A stretch of DNA of 15,998 nt from Oscillospiraceae bacterium (GTDB lineage Bacteria; Bacillota; Clostridia; Oscillospirales; Ruminococcaceae): contig DXNX01000006.1 of assembly GCA_019413245.1 (NCBI GenBank), positions 1-15,998 of the forward strand. The letters run 5' to 3'. This document shows, piece after piece, positions 6,411 through 14,310 of the stretch; position 1 is the first letter of the stretch; every line of letters starts with the position of its first letter. The notes beneath the pieces were generated by a model that did not search any database, had not been told where the DNA came from, and worked only from the letters and a program-made list of their open reading frames with translations. The position numbers and the translations under genes were made by a program.

Positions 6411-6502
6411 GGAGCATTACTCAAGAGGTCGAAGAGGTCGCACTCGAAATGCGATAGGGCGTTAACAGCGCCGCCAGAGTTCAAATCTCTGATGCTCCGC
6501 CA
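6411..6502 (+). tRNA. tRNA-Ser (anticodon CGA)
   Basis: A complete class II tRNA. Acceptor GGAGCAT (6411-6417) pairs with ATGCTCC (6492-6498), followed by discriminator G and an encoded CCA (6500-6502). The anticodon stem TCGCA/TGCGA (6438-6442, 6450-6454) encloses loop CTCGAAA with anticodon CGA at 6445-6447, reading UCG. A long variable arm (6455-6474) with a GGCG/CGCC stem identifies serine. T arm CAGAG/CTCTG encloses TTCAAAT. All stems are intact, so it should be functional. Confidence 0.95.
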
Positions 6503-6507
6503 GATGG

Positions 6508-6539
6508 GGGCAAGGACGGAAACATCCTTGCCCTTTTTT
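6508..6539 (+). terminator. Rho-independent terminator after tRNA-Ser
   Basis: GGGCAAGGA (6508-6516) pairs perfectly with TCCTTGCCC (6525-6533) around CGGAAACA, followed by six T. It ends the single-gene tRNA transcript; its T-rich tail runs up to the leader of the acyltransferase gene. Confidence 0.92.
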
Positions 6540-6569
6540 ATTTTAGATTTTTCTTTAAGGAGAAATTAC

Positions 6570-7550
6570 ATGAAAGAACGAAGTATAGCCTTTGACATTG
6601 TAAAGGGATTCGCCATTTTTCTTGTAATATTCGGACATCTTACCAATGCAGGAGAACCGCAGCGGATATTGATTTTTTCTTTTCATATGCCACTATTTAT
6701 GCTGGTCGCCGGTTATTTTTTTAAGCCACTCCCTGTATCCGGCATATTGAAAAAAGCATTTGGCAGATATTTACTTATAGCATACAGCACATTGTTTTTG
6801 GATATATTACTTCAATTTACTTTGTATGGGCGTTGGGCAAATTTTCCAACAGGGCAAGAATGGCTCCAGACAGTGTTCCTTTACAGAGGACTCTGGCTCA
6901 ATATTCCGATATGGTTTGTATTTACATTAACTTTGTGCCAGGTTTTATGCACAGTTACCAATAAGATGTCTTATAAAGCGGTGCTTGCTTTAGTGGTCGC
7001 TTTTATTCTATTCAATGAATATGGGCAGAAACCTATTGTTTGGTGGGTAAATTCCACTCTTTATGCTTTTCCCTTTTTTGGAATAGGATTTTTATTAAAA
7101 AAATGCGGCAAAGCCAAAAAAGTCCTGGCAAGGCCCAATATATTTGTAACAGTCCTTTTGGTGGCAACCTATGTGGGATTGAGTTTCTGGAATGGATATA
7201 CAGATATGTATACCTTGACAAAAGGAAAATCTTTTGTCGCTTTTCTATACACGGGTATCACCGGAACTCTTCTAATGATATGGTTGTCGAAGTATGTGGC
7301 AGATAAGCACAGAAGCATAGGGAAAGCAATAGCCTTTCTGGGAACTAAAACATTTCCTATCCTAATTACGCATTATTATTTCTGCCGCATATTTCTTCCC
7401 AAAATATTGAGATATTTTGAGCGAGAGGGTTTAGGACAAAATATCGTATTCCAGCTCGTTGTATCTTGTCTGCTGATAGAAATTTACTATGCTATTTTCC
7501 GTGTTTATGAAAGGCGAAGCCAAAGTGGAAAAAGGCAAATAAGCGGATGA
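6570..7550 (+). CDS. Acyltransferase-3 family integral membrane protein
   Basis: A 326-residue membrane acyltransferase likely to acetylate or otherwise acylate a cell-surface polysaccharide or lipid. The N-terminus has the family pattern: SIAFDIVKGFAIFLVIFGH (residues 5-23) with His23, then FSFHMPLFMLVAGYFF (36-51). About nine to ten further hydrophobic helices follow, and the C-terminus is basic. Start ATG 6570 follows AAGGAG (6557-6562) by seven bases; the frame is open further upstream only because it runs through the tRNA. Its DNA is clearly more AT-rich than the phage genes and the sugar locus, which suggests separate acquisition. No promoter is seen between the tRNA terminator and the gene, so it may depend on read-through. 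The substrate is unknown. Confidence 0.85.
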   Translation: MKERSIAFDIVKGFAIFLVIFGHLTNAGEPQRILIFSFHMPLFMLVAGYFFKPLPVSGILKKAFGRYLLIAYSTLFLDILLQFTLYGRWANFPTGQEWLQTVFLYRGLWLNIPIWFVFTLTLCQVLCTVTNKMSYKAVLALVVAFILFNEYGQKPIVWWVNSTLYAFPFFGIGFLLKKCGKAKKVLARPNIFVTVLLVATYVGLSFWNGYTDMYTLTKGKSFVAFLYTGITGTLLMIWLSKYVADKHRSIGKAIAFLGTKTFPILITHYYFCRIFLPKILRYFEREGLGQNIVFQLVVSCLLIEIYYAIFRVYERRSQSGKRQISG

Positions 7551-7748
7551 GGGGAGCGTCCCGTGAAAGGCTGCAAAATGGGTAATGAGTTCCGAATGAC
7601 TCAAATAGTTACTGGAAATTTGCAATACATTTTCAGTGCTTTACGCAAGTTGGTGTGCTAGCGAATGTAACGGGGCTAGCTGCTGTTGGCTGTGTATCCG
7701 GACAGATGGAAAGCAACCGCCACAGAGGTATCCACCCGCCCAAACCAG
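7551..7748. other. Intergenic stretch with an inverted GCTAGC pair
   Basis: No gene or RNA is recognised. Two GCTAGC palindromes (7657-7662 and 7675-7680) lie 12 bases apart and could pair as a stem. The base composition moves from AT-rich back to GC-rich across it, so the right border of the acquired acyltransferase segment may lie here. Confidence 0.3.
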
Positions 7749-7795
7749 AAAAATCCCCCGCAGGACCGTTTGTCAGGTCCCGCGGGGGATTTTTT
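7749..7795. terminator. Bidirectional terminator between converging genes
   Basis: A long hairpin: AAATCCCCCGC (7751-7761) pairs with GCGGGGGATTT (7782-7792), extended inward by GGACC/GGTCC (7763-7767, 7776-7780). Runs of A before and T after let it work on both strands. It serves the acyltransferase gene on plus and the GH32 operon on minus. Confidence 0.92.
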
Positions 7796-7809
7796 ATGGA
7801 AGAAAACGA

Positions 7810-9273
7810 TTATTGCAGGGTGTGATGCTCCAGGCTGAGCCGGACCGGGCCTTCGCTGTGCAGCGAGATGCCGTCCGCCTCGGCGGGGGTATCCAGCAGG
7901 GCGGTCAGCGCCCGTTCGCCGTCATTGACGAAGAGTTCCATGCAGTCTCCGTCCAGGACCAGCCGCAGGGTCAGCTTGCCGTTCCGGGGAGCGGCTTTCA
8001 GGCGGCGGATGTGGGGAATATCCCGGCGGCTGCCGCAGCCGCTGCGGTCGAACACCAGCTCATTGTACACCGGGCTCCACTCCACCCGGGTGTGGTAGCG
8101 GGCATTCTCTGCAAAGCGGAGGGTGAACCGGCGGCAGTCCGGGCTGGCGGCGGCATCCAGGGTCACGGTCAGGTCCAGGCACCGGCCGGAAATGCCCTCG
8201 TACACGGCGTCCCCGTCCAGGGTCTCCTGCCGGTGCAGGGTATTCTGCCACAGGGCTTCCAGTTCCCGCACCGGGCGCTGGCACAGCCGGCCGTCCCGGA
8301 TAAACAGTTCCCGGGGCAGGCTCATACGGCCGAACCACTTGTGGCGGCGGGGCGCTTCACCCACGGTAGCCCAATTTTCCATCCAGGCCACCATCACCCG
8401 GCGTCCGTCCGGCGTCAGAACGGTCTGGGGGGCGTAAAAGTCGGTGCCGTAGTCGATGGGCTGCACTGCTTCCCGGGTGAAGCGGGCATTCTCCTTGTCG
8501 TACCGGCCCAGCAGGGCCACGGTGCCGAACCCGGGGTGAAACTCCCCGTCGGGGCTGGCTTCCATCTCCTGGGGGCTGACCAGCAGCAGCTGGCGGCCGT
8601 TCAGGGCGAAGAAATCGGGGCATTCCCACATCTTGCCGTATTCCCAGCGGCAGGTATCCAGGGTGGTGCGGTAGGTCCAGCGGCGGGCATCCGGGCTTTC
8701 GTACAGCAGGATGCGGCCCTGGTCGGCGGTATCCCGGGTGGAGACCACGCAGAGATACCGGCCGTCCTCATACCAGATCTTCGGGTCACGGAAATCCACC
8801 GCGCTGCCGCCCGGGGGCAGCTGAGTCTCCCCGATGACGGGGTTGGCGGCATCCTTCACGAAGTCGGTGCCGTCACCGGCCGCCAGGCATTGCAGCTGCT
8901 TGACGCCGCCCTGGCCGTCCTCCTGCACACCGGTGTACAGCAGCAGCAGGCGGCCGTCGGGGGCAGGCACCGCCGTGCCGGAAAAGCAGCCTTTGGCATC
9001 GGCGGGGGTGTCCGGCGCCAGGGCGCAGGGACGGTGTTCCCAGTGCAGCAGGTCAGTGCTGACGGCATGCCCCCAGTGCATGGGGCCCCACACGGTGTCG
9101 TAGGGGTGATACTGATAAAACAGGTGGTAGGCGCCCTGGTAATAACAGAACCCGTTGGGGTCGTTCATCCAGCCCGTCCAGGGGGTCAGGTGAAACAGAG
9201 GGCGGTCGGCGGCGGGAATGGTGTTGCCTTCCCGGGCTTCATATTCGCGGGCTTCCTCCAGTTTGGTAGGCAT
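7810..9273 (-). CDS. GH32 beta-fructosidase (sucrose/fructo-oligosaccharide hydrolase)
   Basis: A 487-residue glycoside hydrolase family 32 enzyme that releases fructose from beta-fructosides such as sucrose, sucrose phosphate or short fructans. The catalytic five-blade propeller shows the nucleophile Asp38 in WMNDPNG (35-41), the transition-state Asp163 in FRDPK (161-165) and the acid/base Glu217 in ECPD (217-220); the C-terminal part from about residue 335 is the beta-sandwich. There is no signal peptide, so it works in the cytoplasm on imported sugar. Start ATG at 9273 (complement) has an AGAGAGG ribosome site. It is the last gene of the minus-strand transport operon and ends just before a bidirectional terminator. 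Because an ABC importer rather than a PTS precedes it, an unphosphorylated substrate is more likely than sucrose-6-phosphate. Confidence 0.93.
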   Translation of the reverse strand: MPTKLEEAREYEAREGNTIPAADRPLFHLTPWTGWMNDPNGFCYYQGAYHLFYQYHPYDTVWGPMHWGHAVSTDLLHWEHRPCALAPDTPADAKGCFSGTAVPAPDGRLLLLYTGVQEDGQGGVKQLQCLAAGDGTDFVKDAANPVIGETQLPPGGSAVDFRDPKIWYEDGRYLCVVSTRDTADQGRILLYESPDARRWTYRTTLDTCRWEYGKMWECPDFFALNGRQLLLVSPQEMEASPDGEFHPGFGTVALLGRYDKENARFTREAVQPIDYGTDFYAPQTVLTPDGRRVMVAWMENWATVGEAPRRHKWFGRMSLPRELFIRDGRLCQRPVRELEALWQNTLHRQETLDGDAVYEGISGRCLDLTVTLDAAASPDCRRFTLRFAENARYHTRVEWSPVYNELVFDRSGCGSRRDIPHIRRLKAAPRNGKLTLRLVLDGDCMELFVNDGERALTALLDTPAEADGISLHSEGPVRLSLEHHTLQ

Positions 9274-9314
9274 AGGGGAAGAACCTCTCTTTCGGATAAA
9301 GTTTCGGGAAAAAA

Positions 9315-11006
9315 TCAGGCGGCGCTTTCGGGCGTGGCGGCTGCGGCGGTGTCCACAGTCTGGACATAGCGGTCATAGGCGGCCTGGTAGGTTTCCAGCA
9401 GGTCCTGCATGCCGTAGCTGTTCAGGTTGTCCTTGTAGGCAGCCCAGGTCTCGTCGGTGATGCCGCCGTCCCGCAGCCAGGTGGCTTCCTGTTCGGAGAC
9501 AAAGTTCTCAAAGTCCACGCGCCACTTGTCGATGGTATCCAGTTCGTCCTCGGTGTAGACGCAGTCCACAGGATAGCAGGTGGTGTCCTTCACAAAGGGC
9601 ATCCAGTAATCGTACAGGTCGGTCAGGCGGTCAACGGCACGGGGTTCCATCTCAAAGGTGGTGGCGTAGTAGTCGGACAGGATCAGTTTCGGGCCGTACA
9701 CTTCGTACTCGCTCTTGAGTTCGCCGGCGCTCTTGCCGAACTGCTGCTGGGCTTCCGCGTCGGTGATGCTCTGCCACAGGCCGTTCTCGTCCTGCTGGGT
9801 GAAGTAGGTGCCGATGGGGCCGTACTGCAGCTGCATGACGTTTTCGGGGTCATACCACTGGTCGTAGAACTTCAGCAGGTTGATGGGGCTTTCGCAGGCG
9901 GAGGTGATGCTCAGGTTGCCGGAGTTGATGCCGCCGCCGTCACGGACGGTGACGTTATAGGTGCCGTCGGGGCCTTCCAGCACAGGCAGGAAGACGTAGT
10001 CGTCGGCGTAGTCGCCCATGAGTTCCTCAATGTACCACCAGGTAGCCACACCGACCTCGCCCTGGGAGCACTTGGCCATATACTGGGTGTCGGTCTGGCT
10101 GAAGGCTTCCTGGTCGATGAGGCCCTCGGAGAACCAGTTGTGGAAGTATTCCAGGGCGGCGCGGTAGTTGTCGTCATCGCAGACAAAGTTCACCTGACCG
10201 TCGGGCTGCAGCACCAGGTCGTTGCAGATGTCGTTGGTCCAGTTGGTAAAGCCGAACCCGGCATAGAAGATGTTCTGGCCCCAGCACCACTGGTCGATGC
10301 CGAAGCTCATGGGGATGGTGGAGCCGGGATCGTTGCCGTAGTAGGTGGCGCTCATGTCGTTGTCCTTGAAGGCTTTCAGCGCATCGTGGAGCTCATCCAG
10401 GGTGGTGGGCACTTCCAGGCCCAGCTCATCCAGCCATGCCTTGTTGATCATAGAATACTGGGGGATGGTGTAGATGTTGTAATCTTCCTCTTTGCCGATA
10501 CCGGCGGTGCCCATCTGCTCCCCGGCGGGCAGGCCGTAGATGCAGCCGTCGTCCATGGTGATGGCGGCGCGGATGTCGGGGTGCTCTTCCAGGATCTTGG
10601 TCAGGTTGGGCATGTATTCTTCGGTGATGTAGGGGGTCAGGTCGATGAGGGTGCCGTCCTCGCCGTAGTTGGTCAGGTCATAGTTGGAAAAGCCCACGGC
10701 GTTGAAGGCGTCGGGCAGGTCGTTGCCGGCAATGCGGATGTTGACCTGTTCGGAGAGGGAATCGCTCATGGTATCCCAGGTGATGGAGATACCGGCGTTC
10801 TGGGCCATGGTGTTCAGCACTTCGTTGGAATCGTAACCGCCGGACAGGGCCGAAATACCGCTGATGATTTTGAAATCGGTCTGGTCGGTGTTGGTGTTGA
10901 CGGTGCCGGGTTCCACGGTGTTGCCGCTGCCGCCGCAGCCGGCCAGGCTGGCGGTGATGCCCAGCAGGGCGGCGATGGCGCCCATGCGTTTGACAGATGT
11001 TTTCAT
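9315..11006 (-). CDS. ABC transporter solute-binding lipoprotein (LplA-like, family 1)
   Basis: A 563-residue extracytoplasmic sugar-binding lipoprotein. The N-terminus is a lipoprotein signal: basic MKTSVKR, a hydrophobic core, and the lipobox LAGC with the lipidated Cys24, followed by a GGSGNT linker. Its large size and pairing with LplB/LplC-type permeases place it with the long binding proteins of the carbohydrate uptake 1 class, which bind oligosaccharides. Together with the downstream GH32 enzyme the likely ligand is sucrose or a fructo-oligosaccharide; this is context inference. Start ATG at 11006 (complement) follows AAAAGGAGAAA. It lies 111 bases after the LplC-type permease gene and 41 bases before the GH32 gene, in one operon. 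The C-terminus is Ala/Thr-rich. Confidence 0.92.
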   Translation of the reverse strand: MKTSVKRMGAIAALLGITASLAGCGGSGNTVEPGTVNTNTDQTDFKIISGISALSGGYDSNEVLNTMAQNAGISITWDTMSDSLSEQVNIRIAGNDLPDAFNAVGFSNYDLTNYGEDGTLIDLTPYITEEYMPNLTKILEEHPDIRAAITMDDGCIYGLPAGEQMGTAGIGKEEDYNIYTIPQYSMINKAWLDELGLEVPTTLDELHDALKAFKDNDMSATYYGNDPGSTIPMSFGIDQWCWGQNIFYAGFGFTNWTNDICNDLVLQPDGQVNFVCDDDNYRAALEYFHNWFSEGLIDQEAFSQTDTQYMAKCSQGEVGVATWWYIEELMGDYADDYVFLPVLEGPDGTYNVTVRDGGGINSGNLSITSACESPINLLKFYDQWYDPENVMQLQYGPIGTYFTQQDENGLWQSITDAEAQQQFGKSAGELKSEYEVYGPKLILSDYYATTFEMEPRAVDRLTDLYDYWMPFVKDTTCYPVDCVYTEDELDTIDKWRVDFENFVSEQEATWLRDGGITDETWAAYKDNLNSYGMQDLLETYQAAYDRYVQTVDTAAAATPESAA

Positions 11007-11117
11007 GGTGGTTTCTCCTTTTCTATAAAATGGTGGGTTTCCCGGAGTTCGGAAATGAGGTGACGGTCGAAATTTCGTCCCTCTTGCGGTGCCCGACTCG
11101 TACTTCGGCCGCTGTGC

Positions 11118-12032
11118 TCAGCCTTTCACCGCACCGGCCATGAAGCCCTGCTCAAAGTACTTCTGCACGAAGGGGTAGATGACGAGCATGGGGGCGGCGG
11201 CCACGATGATGGAGGCAAACTTGATCATTTCGGTCAGCTTGTTCAATTCGGCATAGCCGCCGGAGATCATGCTGGCCTGGCTGGCGGAGGTTTCGCTGGC
11301 GATCAGGATGTTGCGCAGCACCAGGGGCAGGGGCGCGCGGCCTTCGCCGGTCATGTAGATCAGGGCGGTGAACCAGTCGTTCCAGTAGGCCACCATGCTG
11401 AACACCACCATGACCGCCATGATGGGCTTGGACAGCGGGATGATGATGTCCCAGAAGATGCGCAGCTTGGAGGCGCCGTCGATCTCGGCGGCCTCTTTCA
11501 GCTCCTTGGGGATGCTGGTCTCAAAGAAGTTGCGGGCGATGATCATGTTGGATACCGCCACGCCGCCGGGCAGGAACATGGCCCAGATGGTGTTGATGAG
11601 GTTGGTATCGCGGACAATGAGGTAGGTGGGGATCAGACCGCCGCCGAAATACATGGTGATGACGAAAAAGATGTTGAAGAACTTGCGCCCCGGCAGGTCG
11701 GGGTTGGACAGCGGGTAGGCGGTGATGTAGATCATGACCACCGAGAAGATGGTGCCCACCACCGTGTACTTGATGCTGTTCCAGTAGCCAAGCAGGATGC
11801 TGTCGTCCGCAAAGACGGCGGCGTAGCCTTTCAGGGTGAACTGGCTGGGCAGCCAGAAGGTCTTGCCGGCGTAGACGTCGTAGGGGTCGGACACCGAGGC
11901 GACAAGGATATAGTACAGCGGGTAGGCGACCACCAGCAGGATGGCCACCGACAGCACCACCAGCACCACATCGCTGGCACGGTCGGACAGACCGCCCGGA
12001 CGTTTGCCCAGAACTTTGGATTTGCCAGACAT
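11118..12032 (-). CDS. ABC sugar transporter permease, LplC/YtcP type
   Basis: A 304-residue inner-membrane permease with about six helices; the first spans residues 22-45 (VVLVVLSVAILLVVAYPLYYI). The ATPase-docking EAA loop reads KELKEAAEIDGASKLRIFWD (about 176-195) followed by IIIPLSKP. The C-terminus FEQGFMAGAVKG is the ending typical of this subfamily. It forms a heterodimer with the neighbouring LplB-type subunit and takes sugar from the binding lipoprotein. It begins 15 bases after the LplB-type stop. No ATPase gene is present, so a shared MsmK-type ATPase elsewhere is expected. Confidence 0.93.
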   Translation of the reverse strand: MSGKSKVLGKRPGGLSDRASDVVLVVLSVAILLVVAYPLYYILVASVSDPYDVYAGKTFWLPSQFTLKGYAAVFADDSILLGYWNSIKYTVVGTIFSVVMIYITAYPLSNPDLPGRKFFNIFFVITMYFGGGLIPTYLIVRDTNLINTIWAMFLPGGVAVSNMIIARNFFETSIPKELKEAAEIDGASKLRIFWDIIIPLSKPIMAVMVVFSMVAYWNDWFTALIYMTGEGRAPLPLVLRNILIASETSASQASMISGGYAELNKLTEMIKFASIIVAAAPMLVIYPFVQKYFEQGFMAGAVKG

Positions 12033-12047
12033 GAGAGGGACCCTCCT

Positions 12048-13001
12048 TTACACGAACTGTACGTCGCTGGCCTTCTTGGCGATGCGGCTGACGATGATGA
12101 GCAGGACGATGTTCACCGCTGTGTTGAACAGGCCGATGGCGGTGGAGTAACTGTATTCGGCGTGCTGGATACCTTGTTCGTATACATACACCGAGATGAT
12201 GTCGCTGGTGGCCTTGTTCAGGTCGGTCTGCAGCAGGAAGACCTTTTCAAAGCCGATGTTCATCAGGTTGGAAGCGCTCAGGATCAGCTGCAGCACCGCC
12301 ATGGGCACCAGGGCCGGCAGGTCGATGTGCAGGATGCGCTGGAACACCGAAGCGCCGTCCACCTTGGCGGCTTCATACAGGGCGGTGTCCACGCTGGAAA
12401 GGGTGGCCAGATAGATGATGGTGCCCCATCCGGCTTCCTGCCAGATGCCGCTGGCCACATAGATGGTGCGGAACATGGTGCTCTGGTTCAGAAAGTCGAT
12501 GCTGGTGCCCAGCATCAGGTTGATCAGGCCGCCGGACGGGCTGAGGAAGATGCGCAGCATGCCGCAGATGATCATGGTGGAGATGAAGTGCGGCGCGTAC
12601 AGCACCGTCTGCACCACCCGCTTGAGTTTGTGGAACCGCAGCTGGTTCAGCGCCAGCGCCAGGATGATGGGCACCGGGAAGCTCCACAGCAGGCTGTACA
12701 GGCTCAGCAGCACGGTGTTCTTGATCATCCGCCAGCAGTTGGGGGATTCAAAGAACTCCTGGAACCACTTCAGGCCCACCCACTCGCTGCCGGTGATGCC
12801 CCGGCTGGCCTTGAAATCGCGGAAGGCGATCTGGATGCCGTACATGGGTCCGTACTTGTAAATGATGGTGATGATCACCGGAACAAGCAGCAGCAGATAC
12901 AGCTGCCAGTTTTCGGCGATGCGCTGTTTCAGCGGCTTGTGGTGGACGATGCCGGCATCCACCGCAGCGGCCTTGGCAGGCGCGGCACGCAGTTTGTTCA
13001 T
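12048..13001 (-). CDS. ABC sugar transporter permease, LplB/YteP type
   Basis: A 317-residue permease and the first gene of the operon. A cytoplasmic tail (residues 1-32, Ala/Lys-rich) precedes the first helix LYLLLLVPVIITIIY; further segments include SLLWSFPVPIILALALN. The EAA loop reads ALYEAAKVDGASVFQRILHI (about 211-230) then DLPALVP. Start ATG at 13001 (complement) has a strong AAGGAGGAA ribosome site (13008-13016 complement). It is transcribed from the promoter at 13061-13089 under the LacI-type operator at 13031-13046. Confidence 0.93.
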   Translation of the reverse strand: MNKLRAAPAKAAAVDAGIVHHKPLKQRIAENWQLYLLLLVPVIITIIYKYGPMYGIQIAFRDFKASRGITGSEWVGLKWFQEFFESPNCWRMIKNTVLLSLYSLLWSFPVPIILALALNQLRFHKLKRVVQTVLYAPHFISTMIICGMLRIFLSPSGGLINLMLGTSIDFLNQSTMFRTIYVASGIWQEAGWGTIIYLATLSSVDTALYEAAKVDGASVFQRILHIDLPALVPMAVLQLILSASNLMNIGFEKVFLLQTDLNKATSDIISVYVYEQGIQHAEYSYSTAIGLFNTAVNIVLLIIVSRIAKKASDVQFV

Positions 13002-13030
13002 GACGGATTCCTCCTTCTTGTTGAACCGTT

Positions 13031-13046
13031 CGTGAATCGTTTCACG
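13031..13046. promoter_or_regulatory. LacI-family operator of the transport operon
   Basis: CGTGAATCGTTTCACG is a near-perfect palindrome with the central CG and AA.CG.TT core typical of LacI-family sites. It lies just downstream of the -10 of the divergent transport promoter, where a bound repressor would block initiation or elongation. The regulator at 13283 is the obvious candidate. Extra GTGAA half-sites occur at 13053, 13161, 13176, 13186 and 13230. Confidence 0.75.
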
Positions 13047-13060
13047 CTTCTTGTGAAATC

Positions 13061-13089
13061 AACATACCACCCCTGCCCCCAAAAGTCAA
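13061..13089 (-). promoter_or_regulatory. Promoter of the LplB-LplC-binding protein-GH32 operon
   Basis: On the minus strand TTGACT (complement of 13084-13089), 17 bases, then TATGTT (complement of 13061-13066). The start would fall near 13054, putting the operator immediately after it. The leader is about 50 bases. Confidence 0.8.
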
Positions 13090-13202
13090 TGGCTTTTCCC
13101 CGAAAAATTTGCGAATCACAGCGGTTTTAGCGTTTTGTACAATCGGGAACGGCCTGTATTGTGAAATCTGCCCGGGTGAAACGGCGTGAAATTGATGGAT
13201 TT

Positions 13203-13246
13203 ATTTCATGAAATCTCTTTACAATCATCGTGAAGCGCGATATAAT
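13203..13246 (+). promoter_or_regulatory. Regulator promoter with upstream palindrome
   Basis: TTTACA (13218-13223), a 17-base spacer and a perfect TATAAT (13241-13246) drive the LacI-family gene. The perfect 12-base palindrome ATTTCATGAAAT (13203-13214) ends four bases before the -35, and a GTGAAGCG half-site sits in the spacer. Autoregulation is plausible. Confidence 0.75.
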
Positions 13247-13277
13247 AGGACCAGAACAAACGACCTGTGAGGTGAAT

Positions 13278-13288
13278 ATTTCATGAAA
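13278..13288. repeat. Second TTTCATGAAA palindrome over the regulator start codon
   Basis: ATTTCATGAAA repeats 11 bases of the palindrome at 13203-13214; here its central ATG is the start codon of the regulator. The centres are 75 bases apart, close to seven helical turns, which would suit looping by a dimer of dimers. Coincidence with an ordinary ATGAAA start cannot be ruled out. Confidence 0.4.
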
Positions 13289-14287
13289 GGAGAAAACCAG
13301 ACCGCCACGATGAGCGATGTGGCCCGGGAGGCCGGCGTGGCCCTGGGCACGGTGTCCAAGGTCATCAACGGGCTGCCGGTGGGGGAGAGCTACCGCCTGA
13401 AGGTGGAAGCCGCCGTCAAAAAGCTGAATTATCAGGTCAACCCCAGCGCCAAAGCCCTGAAAAGCAACCGCACCAACACCATTGCCCTCATTATTCCCAA
13501 CACCATCATGCCGTTCTTTGCGCTGCTGACCCACTATGTGAACATGGCACTGGAAAAGCGCGGCTATAAAATGATGCTCTGCTTTACCGAGTACGACCGC
13601 GACCGGGAGCAGGAATACATCAGCATGGTGATGCACAACCGGGTGGACGGCATCATCGCCCTGACCTACAATCCCAAGCTAGAGATCCCGGCCGGCATCC
13701 CCTTTGTGACCATCGACCGCTTTTTCAGCGTGTCGGTGCCCTGTGTGGCGTCGGACAACTTCGGCGGCGGTCAGCTGGCGGCCAAAAAGCTGGCCGAACT
13801 GGGCTGCCGGCATGTGGCCTGCCTGCGCACCGGTTCCTCGCTGACCAATGAACCCAGCAAGCGCAAGGACGGGTTCGTCAGCGGCTGCATGGAAGCCGGC
13901 ATCCCCTTTGAGGTATGCAACCTGACGGATGAGGCACCCCTGTCCGCCTTTGAGGTGTTTCTGCGCCACAACCTGCTGGAGACCGACAGCCCGCTGGACG
14001 GGCTGTTCTGCGGCACCGACCTGATGGCCTGGCAGGCCGTCAAGATGGTGCGGGCCATGGGCCTGCGGGTGCCGGAGGATGTACAGGTCATCGGCTTTGA
14101 CGGCATCCGGATGTTCGGGGACCAGGATTACATCTGCTCCACCATCGTGCAGCCGGTACCCGACCTGGCCGAGACCGCCGTGAGCATGGTGCTGTCCAAG
14201 GACTTCACCGGCCTGCCGCCGCTGGTCTGCCTGCCGGTGCGGTATCAGCCCGGCGGCACCACCAAAGATTCCGTACCCGCTGTATAA
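13283..14287 (+). CDS. LacI-family transcriptional regulator of the fructoside locus
   Basis: A 334-residue regulator. The N-terminal helix-turn-helix (residues 9-29, TMSDVAREAGVALGTVSKVI) is followed by the hinge region (KLNYQVNPSAKALKSNRT, 48-65), where PSAKAL is the minor-groove hinge helix. From residue 66 on it has the periplasmic-binding-protein-like effector core (IALIIPN, DGIIALTYN, DGLFCGTDLMAWQAV, PEDVQVIGFDG). It should bind the CG-centred operator at 13031 and release it on a sugar or sugar phosphate. Start ATG 13283 after a GAGGTG site; an alternative ATG nine codons in (MSDVAREAG) would still leave the DNA-binding domain whole. Divergent from the transport operon and followed, 23 bases on, by the YesL-like gene, so it may be co-transcribed with the kinase. 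Confidence 0.92.
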   Translation: MKGENQTATMSDVAREAGVALGTVSKVINGLPVGESYRLKVEAAVKKLNYQVNPSAKALKSNRTNTIALIIPNTIMPFFALLTHYVNMALEKRGYKMMLCFTEYDRDREQEYISMVMHNRVDGIIALTYNPKLEIPAGIPFVTIDRFFSVSVPCVASDNFGGGQLAAKKLAELGCRHVACLRTGSSLTNEPSKRKDGFVSGCMEAGIPFEVCNLTDEAPLSAFEVFLRHNLLETDSPLDGLFCGTDLMAWQAVKMVRAMGLRVPEDVQVIGFDGIRMFGDQDYICSTIVQPVPDLAETAVSMVLSKDFTGLPPLVCLPVRYQPGGTTKDSVPAV

Positions 14288-14310
14288 TAAGGAAAGGAGA
14301 GCGAAAGGCC

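Noticed and set aside
6348..6569. N-terminal extension of the acyltransferase to a TTG at 6348
   Set aside because: The extension runs through the tRNA promoter, the tRNA and its terminator; ATG 6570 has a proper ribosome site and begins the family N-terminus.
7636..9369. 577-codon plus-strand open frame
   Set aside because: Antisense shadow of the GH32 gene; low-complexity Gly/Ala/Val/Gln composition and no ribosome site.
10140..11063. 307-codon plus-strand open frame
   Set aside because: Antisense shadow of the solute-binding protein; repetitive Val/Gly/Asp composition.
12162..13130. 322-codon plus-strand open frame
   Set aside because: Antisense shadow of the LplB-type permease; His/Gln/Gly-rich and not protein-like.
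14283..14288. TATAAT at the end of the regulator gene as a promoter for the YesL-like gene
   Set aside because: No -35-like hexamer lies 16-18 bases upstream, and it overlaps the regulator's last codons and stop; probably chance.
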